Assembly: GCA_951812535.1 (NCBI GenBank)
Contig: CATOSK010000003.1
Coordinates: 461,020-525,019 of the forward strand
Direction of reading: 5' to 3'
DNA: 64,000 nucleotides
Source of the DNA: an uncultured Dehalococcoidia bacterium
Lineage (GTDB): Bacteria > Chloroflexota > Dehalococcoidia > Lucifugimonadales > UBA3495
Position 1 is the first letter of the stretch. The number at the start of each line of letters is the position of its first letter. The translations under genes were made by a program, and so were the position numbers. Below are positions 35,857 through 44,978 of the stretch, one piece after another. The notes below the pieces were generated by a model. The model did no database searches. It was not told the DNA's origin and worked only from the letters and a program-made list of their open reading frames with translations.

Positions 35857-37140
35857 TTGATAGCCACTGTCAAGCGCAGGCTCCACTACGGGTGGGTTAT
35901 CTTCGCCCTCACCTTCTCCAATCTCACCGTCGAAGGGGGGGCCAAGAACGTCCAGGGCGTCTTCCTCGTTGCCCTTCGGGACCACTTCCAAAGCAGCGTC
36001 GCCCTCACCGCGGGTGTCTTTTCGGCCTCGGGACTATTCGGCGCCTTTGCCGCCCCCTTCCTGGGACGCTTCCTGGACCGCTTTGGCCCCCGGGTCATGT
36101 TCCCGCTGGCCGGGTGTTTCATCCTCGTCGGCTGGCTGACCAGCAGTATCGCAAGCGAAGTCTGGCAGTTGTTCATCTTCTACAGCGTCATCGCGACAGT
36201 GGGACAGGTCGGCATTTCCTCCTTCTCCGCCACCGCCACCCTGGCCCCCTGGTTCCCCCGGTCCAAGGGAGTGGTCCTTGGGACTGCCGACGCCGGCAAC
36301 CCCGCCGGACAGGCCATCATAGTCCCCCTCGCGCAGCTCATCGTCTCGACCTTGGGATGGCAGTGGGCTTACCGGATTTTCGGCGTCGCCTTTTTCCTGG
36401 TCATCGCCCTTCCCAACCTGCTCCTGCAGAAACGCCCCCCCGACCCGGAACGGGAACTTCGCGCCTCCGAAGCGGACCGGCTGGAGCGGGAAGAAAGCCC
36501 CGGAGGGCTGCCGGATTCCCCGTCGCCGGGTGAATCTCCTTCCGGGTCCCCCATGGCCGAGGCCCTCCGCGAACCGGCGGTGTGGTTCCTTCTGACCGCA
36601 CGGGCGGTCGGCTCCGTCGGAAGCCAGATGACCATCGTCCACATGCTGGCCTACCTCTTCCTGGCTGGTTACGGGGAAATGCAGGCCGCCGTCGCCATCG
36701 GCGCCGCGGGCCTGCTGGGCATCGGGGGCCGCCCTGGCATCGGTCTCCTGTCCGACTTCCTGGGACGGGAGATTGTCTACACCTTCAGCATGGCCATGAC
36801 CGTAGCCGCCGTGATGGTCGTCCTCTTTTTCGGCGGGGCAGGCGTCTGGTGGGCCCTGGTGGCCTTCGTGGCCCTGAACGGGTTCAGCGAGGGGATCAGC
36901 GGCCTGCTCATCGGGGCCAAGGCCGCTGACCTCTACCCGCCCCGCATGTTGGGGACCGTCATGGGCCTGCTGGAAACCGGACGGGGCATTGGCATCGGCA
37001 CCGGGCCCGTCATGGCCGGCCTGCTCTTCGACCTCCAGGGAGACTATTTCCTGGCCTTCTTGATTTCCGCCTGCCTGACCGCCGCGTCCATATTCTTCGT
37101 GTGGTCCGCCTGGTTCGCTTCCCGCAATCGAAGCCGGTAG
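35857..37140 (+). CDS. Major facilitator superfamily transporter
   Basis: A 427-residue protein with 12 predicted membrane segments, split by a charged central loop (PPDPERELRASEADRLEREE). The GRFLDRFGPRVMF loop between helices 2 and 3 is the MFS motif A region, repeated in weaker form as GLLSDFLGREIVYTFS in the second half. It resembles the oxalate/formate antiporter-like (OFA) branch, but the substrate is unknown. Start TTG 35857. The 219-bp gap before it holds a run of G and C tracts with no clear promoter. Confidence 0.85.
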   Translation: MIATVKRRLHYGWVIFALTFSNLTVEGGAKNVQGVFLVALRDHFQSSVALTAGVFSASGLFGAFAAPFLGRFLDRFGPRVMFPLAGCFILVGWLTSSIASEVWQLFIFYSVIATVGQVGISSFSATATLAPWFPRSKGVVLGTADAGNPAGQAIIVPLAQLIVSTLGWQWAYRIFGVAFFLVIALPNLLLQKRPPDPERELRASEADRLEREESPGGLPDSPSPGESPSGSPMAEALREPAVWFLLTARAVGSVGSQMTIVHMLAYLFLAGYGEMQAAVAIGAAGLLGIGGRPGIGLLSDFLGREIVYTFSMAMTVAAVMVVLFFGGAGVWWALVAFVALNGFSEGISGLLIGAKAADLYPPRMLGTVMGLLETGRGIGIGTGPVMAGLLFDLQGDYFLAFLISACLTAASIFFVWSAWFASRNRSR

Positions 37141-37275
37141 ACCAGGCCGGCCTTCAGCCCCAGTTCCATTATCCCGCTTCCTGTGATATTCCCTGGGGAG
37201 TCGTTCCCGAATTGGACTGTCGAAGGGCCGGAATTGGTGAAGGGAAGCTGGGATGGACGCAGGTACGCTCCGTCG

Positions 37276-38187
37276 TTATACCATGCCGAGGGACCGGAGA
37301 AATTCCGTCAGGGCAGCAGCGCACTCGCGGGGCTTTTCCAGTTGTAGGAAATGAGTGGCTTCCGGCAGGAAGTCGTAGTCAACATTGAGAATGTCGCTCA
37401 GGCCCAGGGTGGGAAGGTAGGAAAAAGGCAGCGTCGGGTCGGCGCCGACCACCTTCACCGGACACCTGATTTCATCGAAATCCACCGCCACCCCGTACAC
37501 ACCAGCGTAATCGATGATCTGCGCCTCGTATTCCCTGGGGCAGCGAAGCTCGAAGCCGTCTCCCAGTTCGCTGGGCCTCAGTGTTGTTTCGGCCATAAGT
37601 TCGCAAACACCGGGCGGGAACTTCTGGAATTGAGGCAGAAAGGGAAGAATGTGGGCAAATTCCTCCCTGCGACGAAACTTCTCCGTTCTGCGGCGGGCGA
37701 ATCCTGCAGCTTGAGCCGCGGCTGCGTCGAACTGCTGGTGACTGCGGCCGGGCTTGCAGAGAGGCGGGTCGTAGAGCACCAGGCCAGAGTACCGTGCGCC
37801 CCGGCCGGAAGAGAGGAGCGAGACCAGCGCCGAAACCGAATGAAACACGCCCGCCTGGGGTTTCTCCCCTAACCGCCGGTCGATGGCTTCCAGGATGAGG
37901 TCATGGTCGGAAACCAGGGTGGGGACGTTGTGGGTATCCAGCCCGCTGACCTTGTTCCACCCATGGTTCCTCAGGTCGAAAACGACCAGGTCAAACTCGC
38001 CGGTGAGTAGCGACCAGAAGGGATAATACAGGTCTATGGCCATGCCGTTGCCGTGACTGAGTATCAGCCTGGGACCGTCCGGGTTGCCGTGGCGGCGCAC
38101 AAATATCGTGGTTCCCGCGTCCACAGCTACTTCGTGGACTTCGACCGGCTCCGGCAATTTCCATGCGAACTCCAGGTTACCGGTCAA
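37276..38187 (-). CDS. Alpha/beta hydrolase with atypical nucleophile elbow
   Basis: A 303-residue alpha/beta-hydrolase-fold protein. The oxyanion region LILSHGNGMA and a late histidine in LPEATHFLQLEKP are normal. The nucleophile elbow is FHSVSAL, lacking both glycines of the usual GxSxG, so activity is uncertain though the serine is kept. The start overlaps the end of the phosphopantetheinyl transferase gene by 11 bp, so it is the third gene of an ACP-transferase-hydrolase operon and may act on an ACP-bound acyl group (inference). Confidence 0.8.
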   Translation of the reverse strand: MTGNLEFAWKLPEPVEVHEVAVDAGTTIFVRRHGNPDGPRLILSHGNGMAIDLYYPFWSLLTGEFDLVVFDLRNHGWNKVSGLDTHNVPTLVSDHDLILEAIDRRLGEKPQAGVFHSVSALVSLLSSGRGARYSGLVLYDPPLCKPGRSHQQFDAAAAQAAGFARRRTEKFRRREEFAHILPFLPQFQKFPPGVCELMAETTLRPSELGDGFELRCPREYEAQIIDYAGVYGVAVDFDEIRCPVKVVGADPTLPFSYLPTLGLSDILNVDYDFLPEATHFLQLEKPRECAAALTEFLRSLGMV

Positions 38188-38980
38188 TCTTCACACCATG
38201 GTGGCGGACAGTTGCGAGTCCGGTGCAATCACCCGGCGGGGAATATCCGCCTGGACCGGGCAGCTCGTAAGCCAACGCAGCGGCAAATCCTTCCCCTCCG
38301 ATATCCTGCAGCCACCACGTCACAGAGGGAAGGTGCGGAAAGCGGAATTTCCCAGTCACTCCACCCCCGCGAATGTCGGAGGGCACCTGGAACCGGGAGA
38401 TATCGGTGGAAAACCCCGTTCCCAGGGCCTTGATCAGAGCTTCCTTGCACGTCCAAAACCGGTAGAACTGCCTGAGCCTGGCAGTTCCCGCCATTTCAGC
38501 CAACTCGGCTTGCTCATCGGGCCCCATCACGGCTTCGATCAGTGAGTCCAGGTCGCGCCTGGGGGTTGTCTCCTCCACATCCACGCCCAGACGTCCGGCT
38601 GAAGCCCAGGCAATTAAACCAAGCCTGCCGCTGTGGCTCACGTTGAAACTAAGGGGAGCGGGTGTCCCCATAACCAACGCAAAGGGTTTGCCGTAGGAGT
38701 TTTCTTCAAAGGACAACTGGCGGTTGTGGCAACCGATGGCGTTGCAAAGGAGCGCCCGGAGCGCGGCCCGGCAGAGAACAAACCGTCGGCGGGGTTCAGG
38801 CAGGTATTTTTCGCTGCGGAAGCGCTCTGCCTCATCGAGCCAGGGTAGAGCGGTGCGTTCGCGGGAGGCGTCTGGTCTCAGGCATACCCGTACCACCGTG
38901 ATATCCCCGGACGCGAGGAAGGGACTCCACCAGGAGCAGTCATCAGGCGCCAGGATGTCGACAAAGCTGTTACCGGCCAC
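38177..38980 (-). CDS. 4'-phosphopantetheinyl transferase, Sfp type
   Basis: A 267-residue enzyme that converts apo-carrier proteins to the holo form using CoA. Motifs: PLSFNVSHSGRLGLIA, LGVDVEETTPRRDLD (Mg2+ and CoA ligands) and RFWTCKEALIKALGTGF (catalytic WxxKEA). Sfp-type size rather than the short AcpS type. It starts at GTG 38980, 64 bp after the ACP gene on the same strand. The adjacent carrier protein is the obvious substrate. Confidence 0.9.
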   Translation of the reverse strand: MAGNSFVDILAPDDCSWWSPFLASGDITVVRVCLRPDASRERTALPWLDEAERFRSEKYLPEPRRRFVLCRAALRALLCNAIGCHNRQLSFEENSYGKPFALVMGTPAPLSFNVSHSGRLGLIAWASAGRLGVDVEETTPRRDLDSLIEAVMGPDEQAELAEMAGTARLRQFYRFWTCKEALIKALGTGFSTDISRFQVPSDIRGGGVTGKFRFPHLPSVTWWLQDIGGEGFAAALAYELPGPGGYSPPGDCTGLATVRHHGVKIDR

Positions 38981-39043
38981 CTTGAACGCCCTGCGCTGCC
39001 GGGAGTCCCTCCGCGGTTTTATCGGACAAGCTGATTGCCCAGC

Positions 39044-39280
39044 CTAGCCTTCCAGTGCGACTATCAACTCGCCCACCGTGTTGTACTTGGCACAATCTTC
39101 TGGGTTGAAGGCCACGCCGAATTCATCGGCTACCAGCTTGACAAACGCCACGAAGTCAACAGAAGAGACACCGGAATCCCTCAAGCTCGCATCCATGTGC
39201 AGCGGCTCCCCTGCCGACCTGCCCCCTATTTCCAGGTTGTCGTCCACCAGTGTTCTGAGGCGTTCCTCGGTTGAAGCCAT
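39044..39280 (-). CDS. Acyl carrier protein
   Basis: A 78-residue acidic helical protein of normal ACP size. The phosphopantetheine site is SGVSSVDFVAFVKLVADEF, with serine before VDF in place of the usual DSL. ATG 39280 follows GGAGG. It is first in an operon with its own phosphopantetheinyl transferase and a hydrolase, but no ketosynthase or adenylation gene is near. It is probably not the housekeeping fatty-acid ACP, and the partner synthase would be elsewhere (inference). Confidence 0.88.
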   Translation of the reverse strand: MASTEERLRTLVDDNLEIGGRSAGEPLHMDASLRDSGVSSVDFVAFVKLVADEFGVAFNPEDCAKYNTVGELIVALEG

Positions 39281-39300
39281 TAAGAGGTCCTCCAAAAGGA

Positions 39301-39342
39301 TGTGATTTCTTCCGTGTGATTTCTTCCGTGTGATTTCTTCCG
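39301..39342. repeat. Three perfect 14-bp tandem repeats in the ACP leader
   Basis: TGTGATTTCTTCCG occurs three times without gaps, ending about 20 bp before the ACP ribosome-binding site on the minus strand. It lies in the leader or promoter of the operon. Repeat number could tune expression, or the units may bind a regulator. Confidence 0.9.
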
Positions 39343-39518
39343 ATGGAAGAACGACAAGAGCGTAACAAGACGAGGGTAGCAGGTCAACCCGGACCGAACT
39401 GCACTGCTCCATGCTGTCCCGGGCATCCCCGGACACGGTTTACCGGCTATCGGCGGGAACAAGTTATCTCTTCGAGCGCTTCTTCCAGACCGGCCTCCCG
39501 CAAACCGGCGTTCCCGCG

Positions 39519-41246
39519 TTACGGGGAGCCCTTGACCTGCACGGTGACGATGTCCAGGCCGTAGTATTTCTGGTGTTGCACCGAGGAGGCATAATGCCGC
39601 AGCAGCCGCAGCGATACTTCGCCTTCCTCCAATCCCTCGGTTTCCTCACTCAAATTGGCCAGCCGTTGCTCCAGGTTCTGTTCGTCGAAGACAGCCATGA
39701 ATTCTAGTTCCACCACCCCGGTGCCGGGTCGCGCAACCAGCATCAAACGCGGAGGGTCATCGACCGGTTCTCCGTCACCTCTCTGGACCAGGCTCATCAG
39801 CGTTTCCTCGGACGCCGCGAGCAGACGGGCGGTGGATGATTCATTCCAACCGAGCCGACGGGCCAGCTCGCCAACGAACTTGTGGATGTCGGGGAGGGCC
39901 GATGTGTCCAGCCTTGCCTGGAGCCGTCCTCCCCTGCGGGTGTTGGTCAGGTCGAGGAACAGCGTCATCAGGATCGCAGCCAGGGCGCCGACCAGCATTC
40001 CATTGTCCAGCAAGCCCCCCCAGGGGCCTCCAAGCAGGTCCGCGAAGATCGTCTGTTGCTCGAGGCCGGCGCCCAGCGAGAATGAAATCCCCACGACGAT
40101 CACCTTCTGAGAATCAAGCCCCGCCTGGACCACGGTCCGGATACCCTCCACAAAGAGGAATCCGATGGCCACCAGCAAGTAGGCGCCCACGACTGGAGAC
40201 GGAATCGTGAGCAGGACCGCCGGCAGCTTGGGGAACAGCGCCAGCAGAATCAGCGAGCCCCCGATCACATATCCCACGCTTCGGGAAGCAACCCCGGTCA
40301 GATTGACCAGGGACACGCTGGTGGAGGAATAGACCGTTGTGGGCGGCGTGCCCGCGATTCCGGACGTAACAATGCCGAGCCAGTTTGTGTTGAGAGAACT
40401 CTGGACACGGCGGAATTCGGTTGCGTGGGGCACACGCCGCGATGCCTGCTGGATCGCAACGTTGTCGCCGATGTTCTTGATGCCGCCCACCAAGGTTACC
40501 ACGATGAAGACCGGCAGAAGCGCCCAGAAGTCGACGCCCGGGGTCAGGTCGAACCCGGGGAAACCGCCCGCGGAAATGCCGGCCCAGGCCGCATCGGCTG
40601 CCGGGGTGACGTCATAGGTCCCGAACAGGACGGCGGCCAGGCAGCCCGCTCCTATTCCAATTATGGGCGACCAGAGGCGTAGCGCCCCCGTAGCGCGCAA
40701 CGCAAGTCCGACAACGACGGCCAATGTTATAGCCGCTATGGTGGGTCCGGCCGCCGCCGGGGCGGCCTCGGGCAATTCATTGACCCGGTCCAGGGCGATG
40801 GGCAGGACTGCGGCCGCAATCAGCATCAGGACCACCCCCGAAACCACCGGTGTGATGATGCGCCGCAAAAAAGGCAGCCATACGGCCAGGGCGAGGTATG
40901 AGAGAGACGAGACGACGATCAGGCTCGCCAGCAGCTCCGGTCCACCCGCGGTCAGAGCCAGGACCGAGATGGGCACGAAATTGGGCGTGGTGCCCATGAT
41001 GAGCACGTACCCGGCCCCGAACCGCCAGAATCTGCTGGCCTGCAGGGCGGTGAGGACCCCGGCGATCACGAGGACCGCGAAAACCGCCCACGAGATGTAG
41101 ACCTGGTCCTGTCCCCCCGCTCGGGCCGTGATCGCCACGATCAAGACCAGCGGTGCGATGGCGAACACCGTGCCCTGAAGGCCAACCCCCAGGGAAACCC
41201 AGTATGGGCAACCCTCGTCGGCCTCGTAGCGAAGATTTTCATTCAT
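39519..41246 (-). CDS. NCS2-family permease with C-terminal GHKL/RsbW-like domain
   Basis: A 575-residue protein. Residues 1-430 form about 14 membrane segments of a uracil/xanthine permease (NCS2); ISVLALTAGGPELLASLI, VVTLVGGIKNIGDNVAIQQASR and SSLNTNWLGIVTSGIAGTPPTTVYSSTSVSLVN match the substrate-binding region. The last 140 residues (FVGELARRLGWNESSTARLLAASEETLMSL and a VVELEFMAVFD strand) resemble the ATPase-like fold of anti-sigma RsbW proteins. The fusion suggests regulation or signalling coupled to transport. Substrate probably a nucleobase (inference). Confidence 0.75.
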   Translation of the reverse strand: MNENLRYEADEGCPYWVSLGVGLQGTVFAIAPLVLIVAITARAGGQDQVYISWAVFAVLVIAGVLTALQASRFWRFGAGYVLIMGTTPNFVPISVLALTAGGPELLASLIVVSSLSYLALAVWLPFLRRIITPVVSGVVLMLIAAAVLPIALDRVNELPEAAPAAAGPTIAAITLAVVVGLALRATGALRLWSPIIGIGAGCLAAVLFGTYDVTPAADAAWAGISAGGFPGFDLTPGVDFWALLPVFIVVTLVGGIKNIGDNVAIQQASRRVPHATEFRRVQSSLNTNWLGIVTSGIAGTPPTTVYSSTSVSLVNLTGVASRSVGYVIGGSLILLALFPKLPAVLLTIPSPVVGAYLLVAIGFLFVEGIRTVVQAGLDSQKVIVVGISFSLGAGLEQQTIFADLLGGPWGGLLDNGMLVGALAAILMTLFLDLTNTRRGGRLQARLDTSALPDIHKFVGELARRLGWNESSTARLLAASEETLMSLVQRGDGEPVDDPPRLMLVARPGTGVVELEFMAVFDEQNLEQRLANLSEETEGLEEGEVSLRLLRHYASSVQHQKYYGLDIVTVQVKGSP

Positions 41247-41742
41247 AGTTTATCGCTGGAAGGGTTCCCGGAACCCGACTTCCGTCCCGCAATTTTACAC
41301 TGTGCAGCAACGGAATCACGGGGCAATTCAATCCCCGACGTCCCTGATTCAGCGCCTGGGCGGGAGTACCGCGCAGCCGGTATCTGATACGACCGCCCGG
41401 CTCACTGGAGCATGGGGGTTTCAAAGAGGAAAGCAGGGGGAGGAGCGGCGATTGGGGCCCCGCAGAGGGTTGTTTCGGCGGGGAGAAGAGACTCGGCACA
41501 TCCGGGTGCGGCAGCCTCGGCAGGGCACCCATTGGCCCTGCGCCACGCGGTCATGCCTTGTTCGCCCGGGGTAAAAGCTGGAGGCGGGGCAGCACCCCGT
41601 TACCGGCGGGCCAGCGGGGGAGGTGGCACAAACGTAAGAGGGGGCTGCCCAGTGGGGGCTGGGGGTGGGCAGATGTCATGGACGCCCGGGGACAGGCACA
41701 AAGCCGCTGCCCCCAGGCTATATATTGGTGGAGGAGTGACGC
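41247..41742. other. G-rich intergenic region
   Basis: 496 bp between the permease and the zinc-ribbon gene, both on the minus strand. The stretch 41430-41710 is rich in G runs on the plus strand (C runs on the permease strand). I looked for RNase P, SRP, tmRNA and riboswitch signatures and found none. Overlapping open frames have no family-like sequence. A long leader for the permease is possible. Confidence 0.3.
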
Positions 41743-42045
41743 TTAGAAGCCGCTGTTACGGGCGTTGCTGAAGCAATCGCTGCAGTAAACCGGCCGGTCG
41801 CCGCGGGGACGGAAAGGGACCATGGCATCGACGCCGCATTGGGCGCAGACGATGGGGTGCATTTCCCGGGGGGCGCCCTCGTACCCGCCCGCGCGCTGTT
41901 CGGCGCGGCGTCCCGAGCGGCAGGACTGGCACCGCTTGGGATCGTTGACAAATCCGCGGGAGGCAAAGAACTCTTGCTCCCCCACAGAAAAGATAAACTC
42001 CGCCCCGCAGTCCACGCATACCAGAGTTCGATCGGATAATGCCAC
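41743..42045 (-). CDS. Zinc-ribbon protein
   Basis: A 100-residue protein with four cysteine pairs: CVDC and CQSC around GEQEFFASRGFVNDPKRC, and CAQC with CSDC around VYCSDCFSNAR. This is the two-part zinc-ribbon (zinc-binding, CxxCx to CxxC) found as small proteins in many Chloroflexota. Likely binds zinc; function unknown. It is monocistronic. Confidence 0.75.
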   Translation of the reverse strand: MALSDRTLVCVDCGAEFIFSVGEQEFFASRGFVNDPKRCQSCRSGRRAEQRAGGYEGAPREMHPIVCAQCGVDAMVPFRPRGDRPVYCSDCFSNARNSGF

Positions 42046-42444
42046 TGCCTGACCTCCTTGGTCTCGGTGAAATTACGGCTCAGCAGGCGGACCACCACCG
42101 GGAGAGAAACCCTGGGTCGGATACGAGGGCGAAGCCCATAAAAACCTAGCTATGCCGACTTCACTATATACTGCCCCTCAGACAATTGCAACGTCCGGGC
42201 CATCGGGCAAATAACGTAGTGGTTTCGTAATAATCCTCAATTAATATGCTGAAAACCGTATATGGAAGAATTGCATTGGCATAATGTGAATTTAATGACT
42301 GGCCAGAAGCCGGACAACCACGGGAATTCAGCGGCAGTCCAGCCCGGAAACGCCGGGTTGCCGTGAGGCTCCGCAGTGAAGGGTCTGGAATCTCAGCGTC
42401 GGACCGAACCGGACGCGATCTTGGCCTGACGCGGTTAACCTTCG
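42046..42444. other. Intergenic region with AT-rich core
   Basis: About 400 bp between two minus-strand genes. An AT-rich core (42150-42300) contains several TATA-like hexamers (TATATA, TATGGA) but no -35/-10 pair at standard spacing that I would call. It is the likely promoter region of the zinc-ribbon gene. No ORF or RNA recognised. Confidence 0.35.
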
Positions 42445-42999
42445 CTAAACGGGGAGAGGCTTTTCGTCGGAGTCGTGGGGCAGGTCGAGCTCGACGGCGT
42501 TGGCGTTGAATGCCAGCATGGTGTAGAAGCCATAGAGAGTGGAGAGTTCCACCAGTCCCTGGGTGCCCAGCAGTTCGTGGATCGCGGTGAAGGTGTCGGG
42601 AGATACGCGGCGGGACTGGAAGAGTTCCATCCCGAAGTCGTACACCGCCTGCTCATCGGCGGCCATATCGGGAAGGGCCCCGCCGTCCCGGATGGCATCC
42701 ACCAGGGCATCGGGCAGTCCCGCGTCCCGCCCCAGGGCCGCGTGGGCGTGCCAGATGTAGGGGCAGTCCCAGGCGCGGGCGGTGGTGATCATGGCCAATT
42801 CCCGCAGCTTCCGGGGAACGGTGGACTCGTTGCGAACATAGCCGAACAGGGGGATGGCGCGGCGGGACACTTCGGGGCTGTACTTCAGCACCGACATGGG
42901 ACCGGTCCCTACGCCGCCGGGCCCCGAGGATACCTCGTCGAAGACGGCCCTCAGTTCCTCGGGCACCGATTCGCGGGTCACCAACGGTATTCGGGCCAT
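42445..42999 (-). CDS. Carboxymuconolactone decarboxylase/AhpD-family protein
   Basis: A 184-residue helical protein of the CMD family. The central signature is RKLRELAMITTARAWDCPYIWHAHAALGRDAG, where ELAxxxxAR and WxxH are conserved. The CxxC peroxidase motif of AhpD is absent (single Cys in WDCPYIWHAH), so it is more like the gamma-carboxymuconolactone decarboxylase or other non-redox members. Activity unknown. It precedes an aldolase gene in reverse order on the same strand. Confidence 0.82.
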   Translation of the reverse strand: MARIPLVTRESVPEELRAVFDEVSSGPGGVGTGPMSVLKYSPEVSRRAIPLFGYVRNESTVPRKLRELAMITTARAWDCPYIWHAHAALGRDAGLPDALVDAIRDGGALPDMAADEQAVYDFGMELFQSRRVSPDTFTAIHELLGTQGLVELSTLYGFYTMLAFNANAVELDLPHDSDEKPLPV

Positions 43000-43064
43000 G
43001 GCCAGCTACCCCCGGTTGTATATTCGGAACGCCGAAGCAGGTGGATGACGGAAGGGAGTCCCGG

Positions 43065-43847
43065 CTAAAGTCCCGCCCCTGCTGCCGACTCGCGCATGGT
43101 CTTCAAGTAGGAAACGCTGGAGGTCTGGAGCAGAGTGCCAACGTTGGAGTGGAAGTACTGCACTCCCAGGTCCAGGAACTTGGGGACCAGGTTGTCGGGG
43201 CAGCTCACGCCGGCGATGCGTCCGGCGTCCCGGATAATCTTGACGCCCTTTTCCATCTGTTCCTGGACTTCCGGATGGGTCTGCTGCCCCGGGTATCCCA
43301 TGGACTGGGAAAGGTCGCCCGAACCGATGAAGTAGACGTCCACGCCGTCGACGGTGACCAGCTCTCCCAGGTTGTCGATGGCCTCGACCTCCTCGAGCAT
43401 CAGGCACACCAGGGTGTTCTCGTTGGCCTCATTCACGTAGTCCTGGGTGGATCCGGCAAAGCCGTAGTCGGCGGGGCGGCTGCGGCTGAAGATGCCCCGG
43501 TGCCCCAGGGGATAGTACTTGACCGCGTCCACGGAGGCGCGCGCCTCCCCGGCGGTATTCACGTGCGGGACCTGCACTCCCCAGGCGCCCCGGTCCAGGA
43601 AAGGAGCAATAATCTCGGGACGGTTGCCCACGGGCCGGACGATGGGAGCGATTCCCGTCAGGTCCGCGGCGCGGACCAGGTCCTCGACGTTGTCTACGGT
43701 GATGTTGCCGTGCTCGTTGTCCAGCAGCACCCAGTCAAAGCCCAACTGCCCAAGCATCTCCACCACCGGCGAGGAGGGAAAAGTAATCATTACTCCAAAG
43801 ACCGCTTTGCCCGCGTTCAATTTCTGCTTCAAGGTGTTTTCGCGCAT
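43065..43847 (-). CDS. HpcH/HpaI aldolase family protein, copy 2
   Basis: A 260-residue TIM-barrel aldolase of the same family as 14970-15722. Motifs are WVLLDNEHGNIT, VQVPHVNTAGEA, LMLEEVEAIDNL and IGSGDLSQSMGYPG. The two copies share PHVNT, LLEEVEAL/LMLEEVEAI and DLSQ-x-MG. Metal-dependent retro-aldol cleavage releasing pyruvate or a related keto acid is the family reaction. The neighbouring CMD gene suggests aromatic or lactone catabolism (inference). Confidence 0.85.
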   Translation of the reverse strand: MRENTLKQKLNAGKAVFGVMITFPSSPVVEMLGQLGFDWVLLDNEHGNITVDNVEDLVRAADLTGIAPIVRPVGNRPEIIAPFLDRGAWGVQVPHVNTAGEARASVDAVKYYPLGHRGIFSRSRPADYGFAGSTQDYVNEANENTLVCLMLEEVEAIDNLGELVTVDGVDVYFIGSGDLSQSMGYPGQQTHPEVQEQMEKGVKIIRDAGRIAGVSCPDNLVPKFLDLGVQYFHSNVGTLLQTSSVSYLKTMRESAAGAGL

Positions 43848-43921
43848 GACGCCTCCTCAGTAAAGCTGGAATAGAGCTGGTTCACTCGATGACGGCCGCC
43901 GGGGACTGCCGCCGGACCGGG

Positions 43922-44413
43922 TCAATTGGCCGCCGCCAGAACGGCGCGGCGCAGCACGGAGCCCATAACGGCGCCGGCGACCGCTCCGATGAACGCCACC
44001 GTCGCCCCGGACACCAGCCCGAGGGGTACGGACGTAATGGCTTGTCCGTCAACGCTGGACATTTGCAGGAAAGCCAGGTTGGAACCTATCAACAGGGCCA
44101 GTATGACTCCGACGCCGCTTCCCAATATGAGGCCCTTGTGCCTGGAAAAAACGCTGCGGGGATCGGGGACGCTGGTTATCGACTCGCCGATGACAGTGCA
44201 AACGGCGCTGATGAGCAGCCCGATAACGGCCCATCCCACGGCTTCTCCGAGGAGGTCCTGGGGTGGGTGACGGGGATTGGGAGCGGTTTCCAGAATCAGG
44301 AGCCCGGTGTTGGCGGCCAGGGGGACCGTCGCAATGCAGGCCCCTACGATGACGATCCAGAGGATGCTCTTGTTAAGACTGTTCAAATTGATGGTGGCCT
44401 TCTTGTAATTCAT
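43922..44413 (-). CDS. Membrane protein of unknown family
   Basis: A 163-residue protein with four hydrophobic segments (ILWIVIVGACIATVPLAA, AVGWAVIGLLISAVCTVI, ILGSGVGVILALLIGSNLAFL, and a C-terminal glycine/alanine-rich pair). ATG 44413 (MNYKKATINLN) is chosen. No family recognised. It lies 74 bp upstream of the aldolase gene on the same strand. Confidence 0.6.
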   Translation of the reverse strand: MNYKKATINLNSLNKSILWIVIVGACIATVPLAANTGLLILETAPNPRHPPQDLLGEAVGWAVIGLLISAVCTVIGESITSVPDPRSVFSRHKGLILGSGVGVILALLIGSNLAFLQMSSVDGQAITSVPLGLVSGATVAFIGAVAGAVMGSVLRRAVLAAAN

Positions 44414-44978
44414 GGTTTTCCGAGTTGTGGAGCACACCCGGTCGATCAGCTGTCGGCGGGATTCGTCCCGTCTGGACTCGGAGACACGTACATTTTAGAA
44501 ACGGGCGATTTGGGGGTCAACTACGAGAACGAAAGAGCCAATTGATAGAAAATGCGACAAACTGCGACCTTTCGTGACATTTGTGCTTGCGGGCAAGGCG
44601 GGAATTGTCCGGGATTGTCGCATCCTGGTCCAGTTTTGCCGCTGGATTGTCATGTCTTTGCCCAGTTTTGTCACATACTCCGTCACATACCCCAGGGGAG
44701 GCGGAACCGTGGGAAATGACAACTTATCCGTCCCAGCCTCGTAAAGCAAGGGCCGGGATTGTTTGTAACGCCCGCCTCATTCGGACCCAATTCAGGCAAC
44801 TTGTCTAATGGCCACGTGCGGCAGCCCGGTAGTTCCCGTACGTTTACGATACCAGAAGAGGGAGGGATTACGTCAACGCCACCCTCGTCAGGAACAAGCC
44901 TGGAAAACCACCGCGGACAGCGCGGAGTCCGGGGACGAGAGAAAGTGGTTATGCAAGTGTCCCCGGGCGGCAAAAATG
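44414..44978. other. Divergent intergenic region with short repeated motifs
   Basis: Contains AATGCGACAA and ACTGCGACCT in tandem at 44551-44570, related to the 10-bp repeats at 51646-51675, and two copies of CCAGTTTTG 32 bp apart (44630 and 44662). An open frame on the minus strand (44495-44749) has no ribosome-binding site or family resemblance. No RNA gene recognised. Confidence 0.4.

Noticed and set aside
39301..39342. Possible CRISPR array
   Set aside because: Units are directly abutting with no spacers and only three copies; no cas genes.
41430..41710. Structural RNA such as RNase P or SRP RNA in the G-rich gap
   Set aside because: None of the conserved core sequences of these RNAs could be found on either strand.
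44495..44749. Small minus-strand ORF
   Set aside because: No ribosome-binding site, no homology-like pattern, and it spans the repeated motifs.
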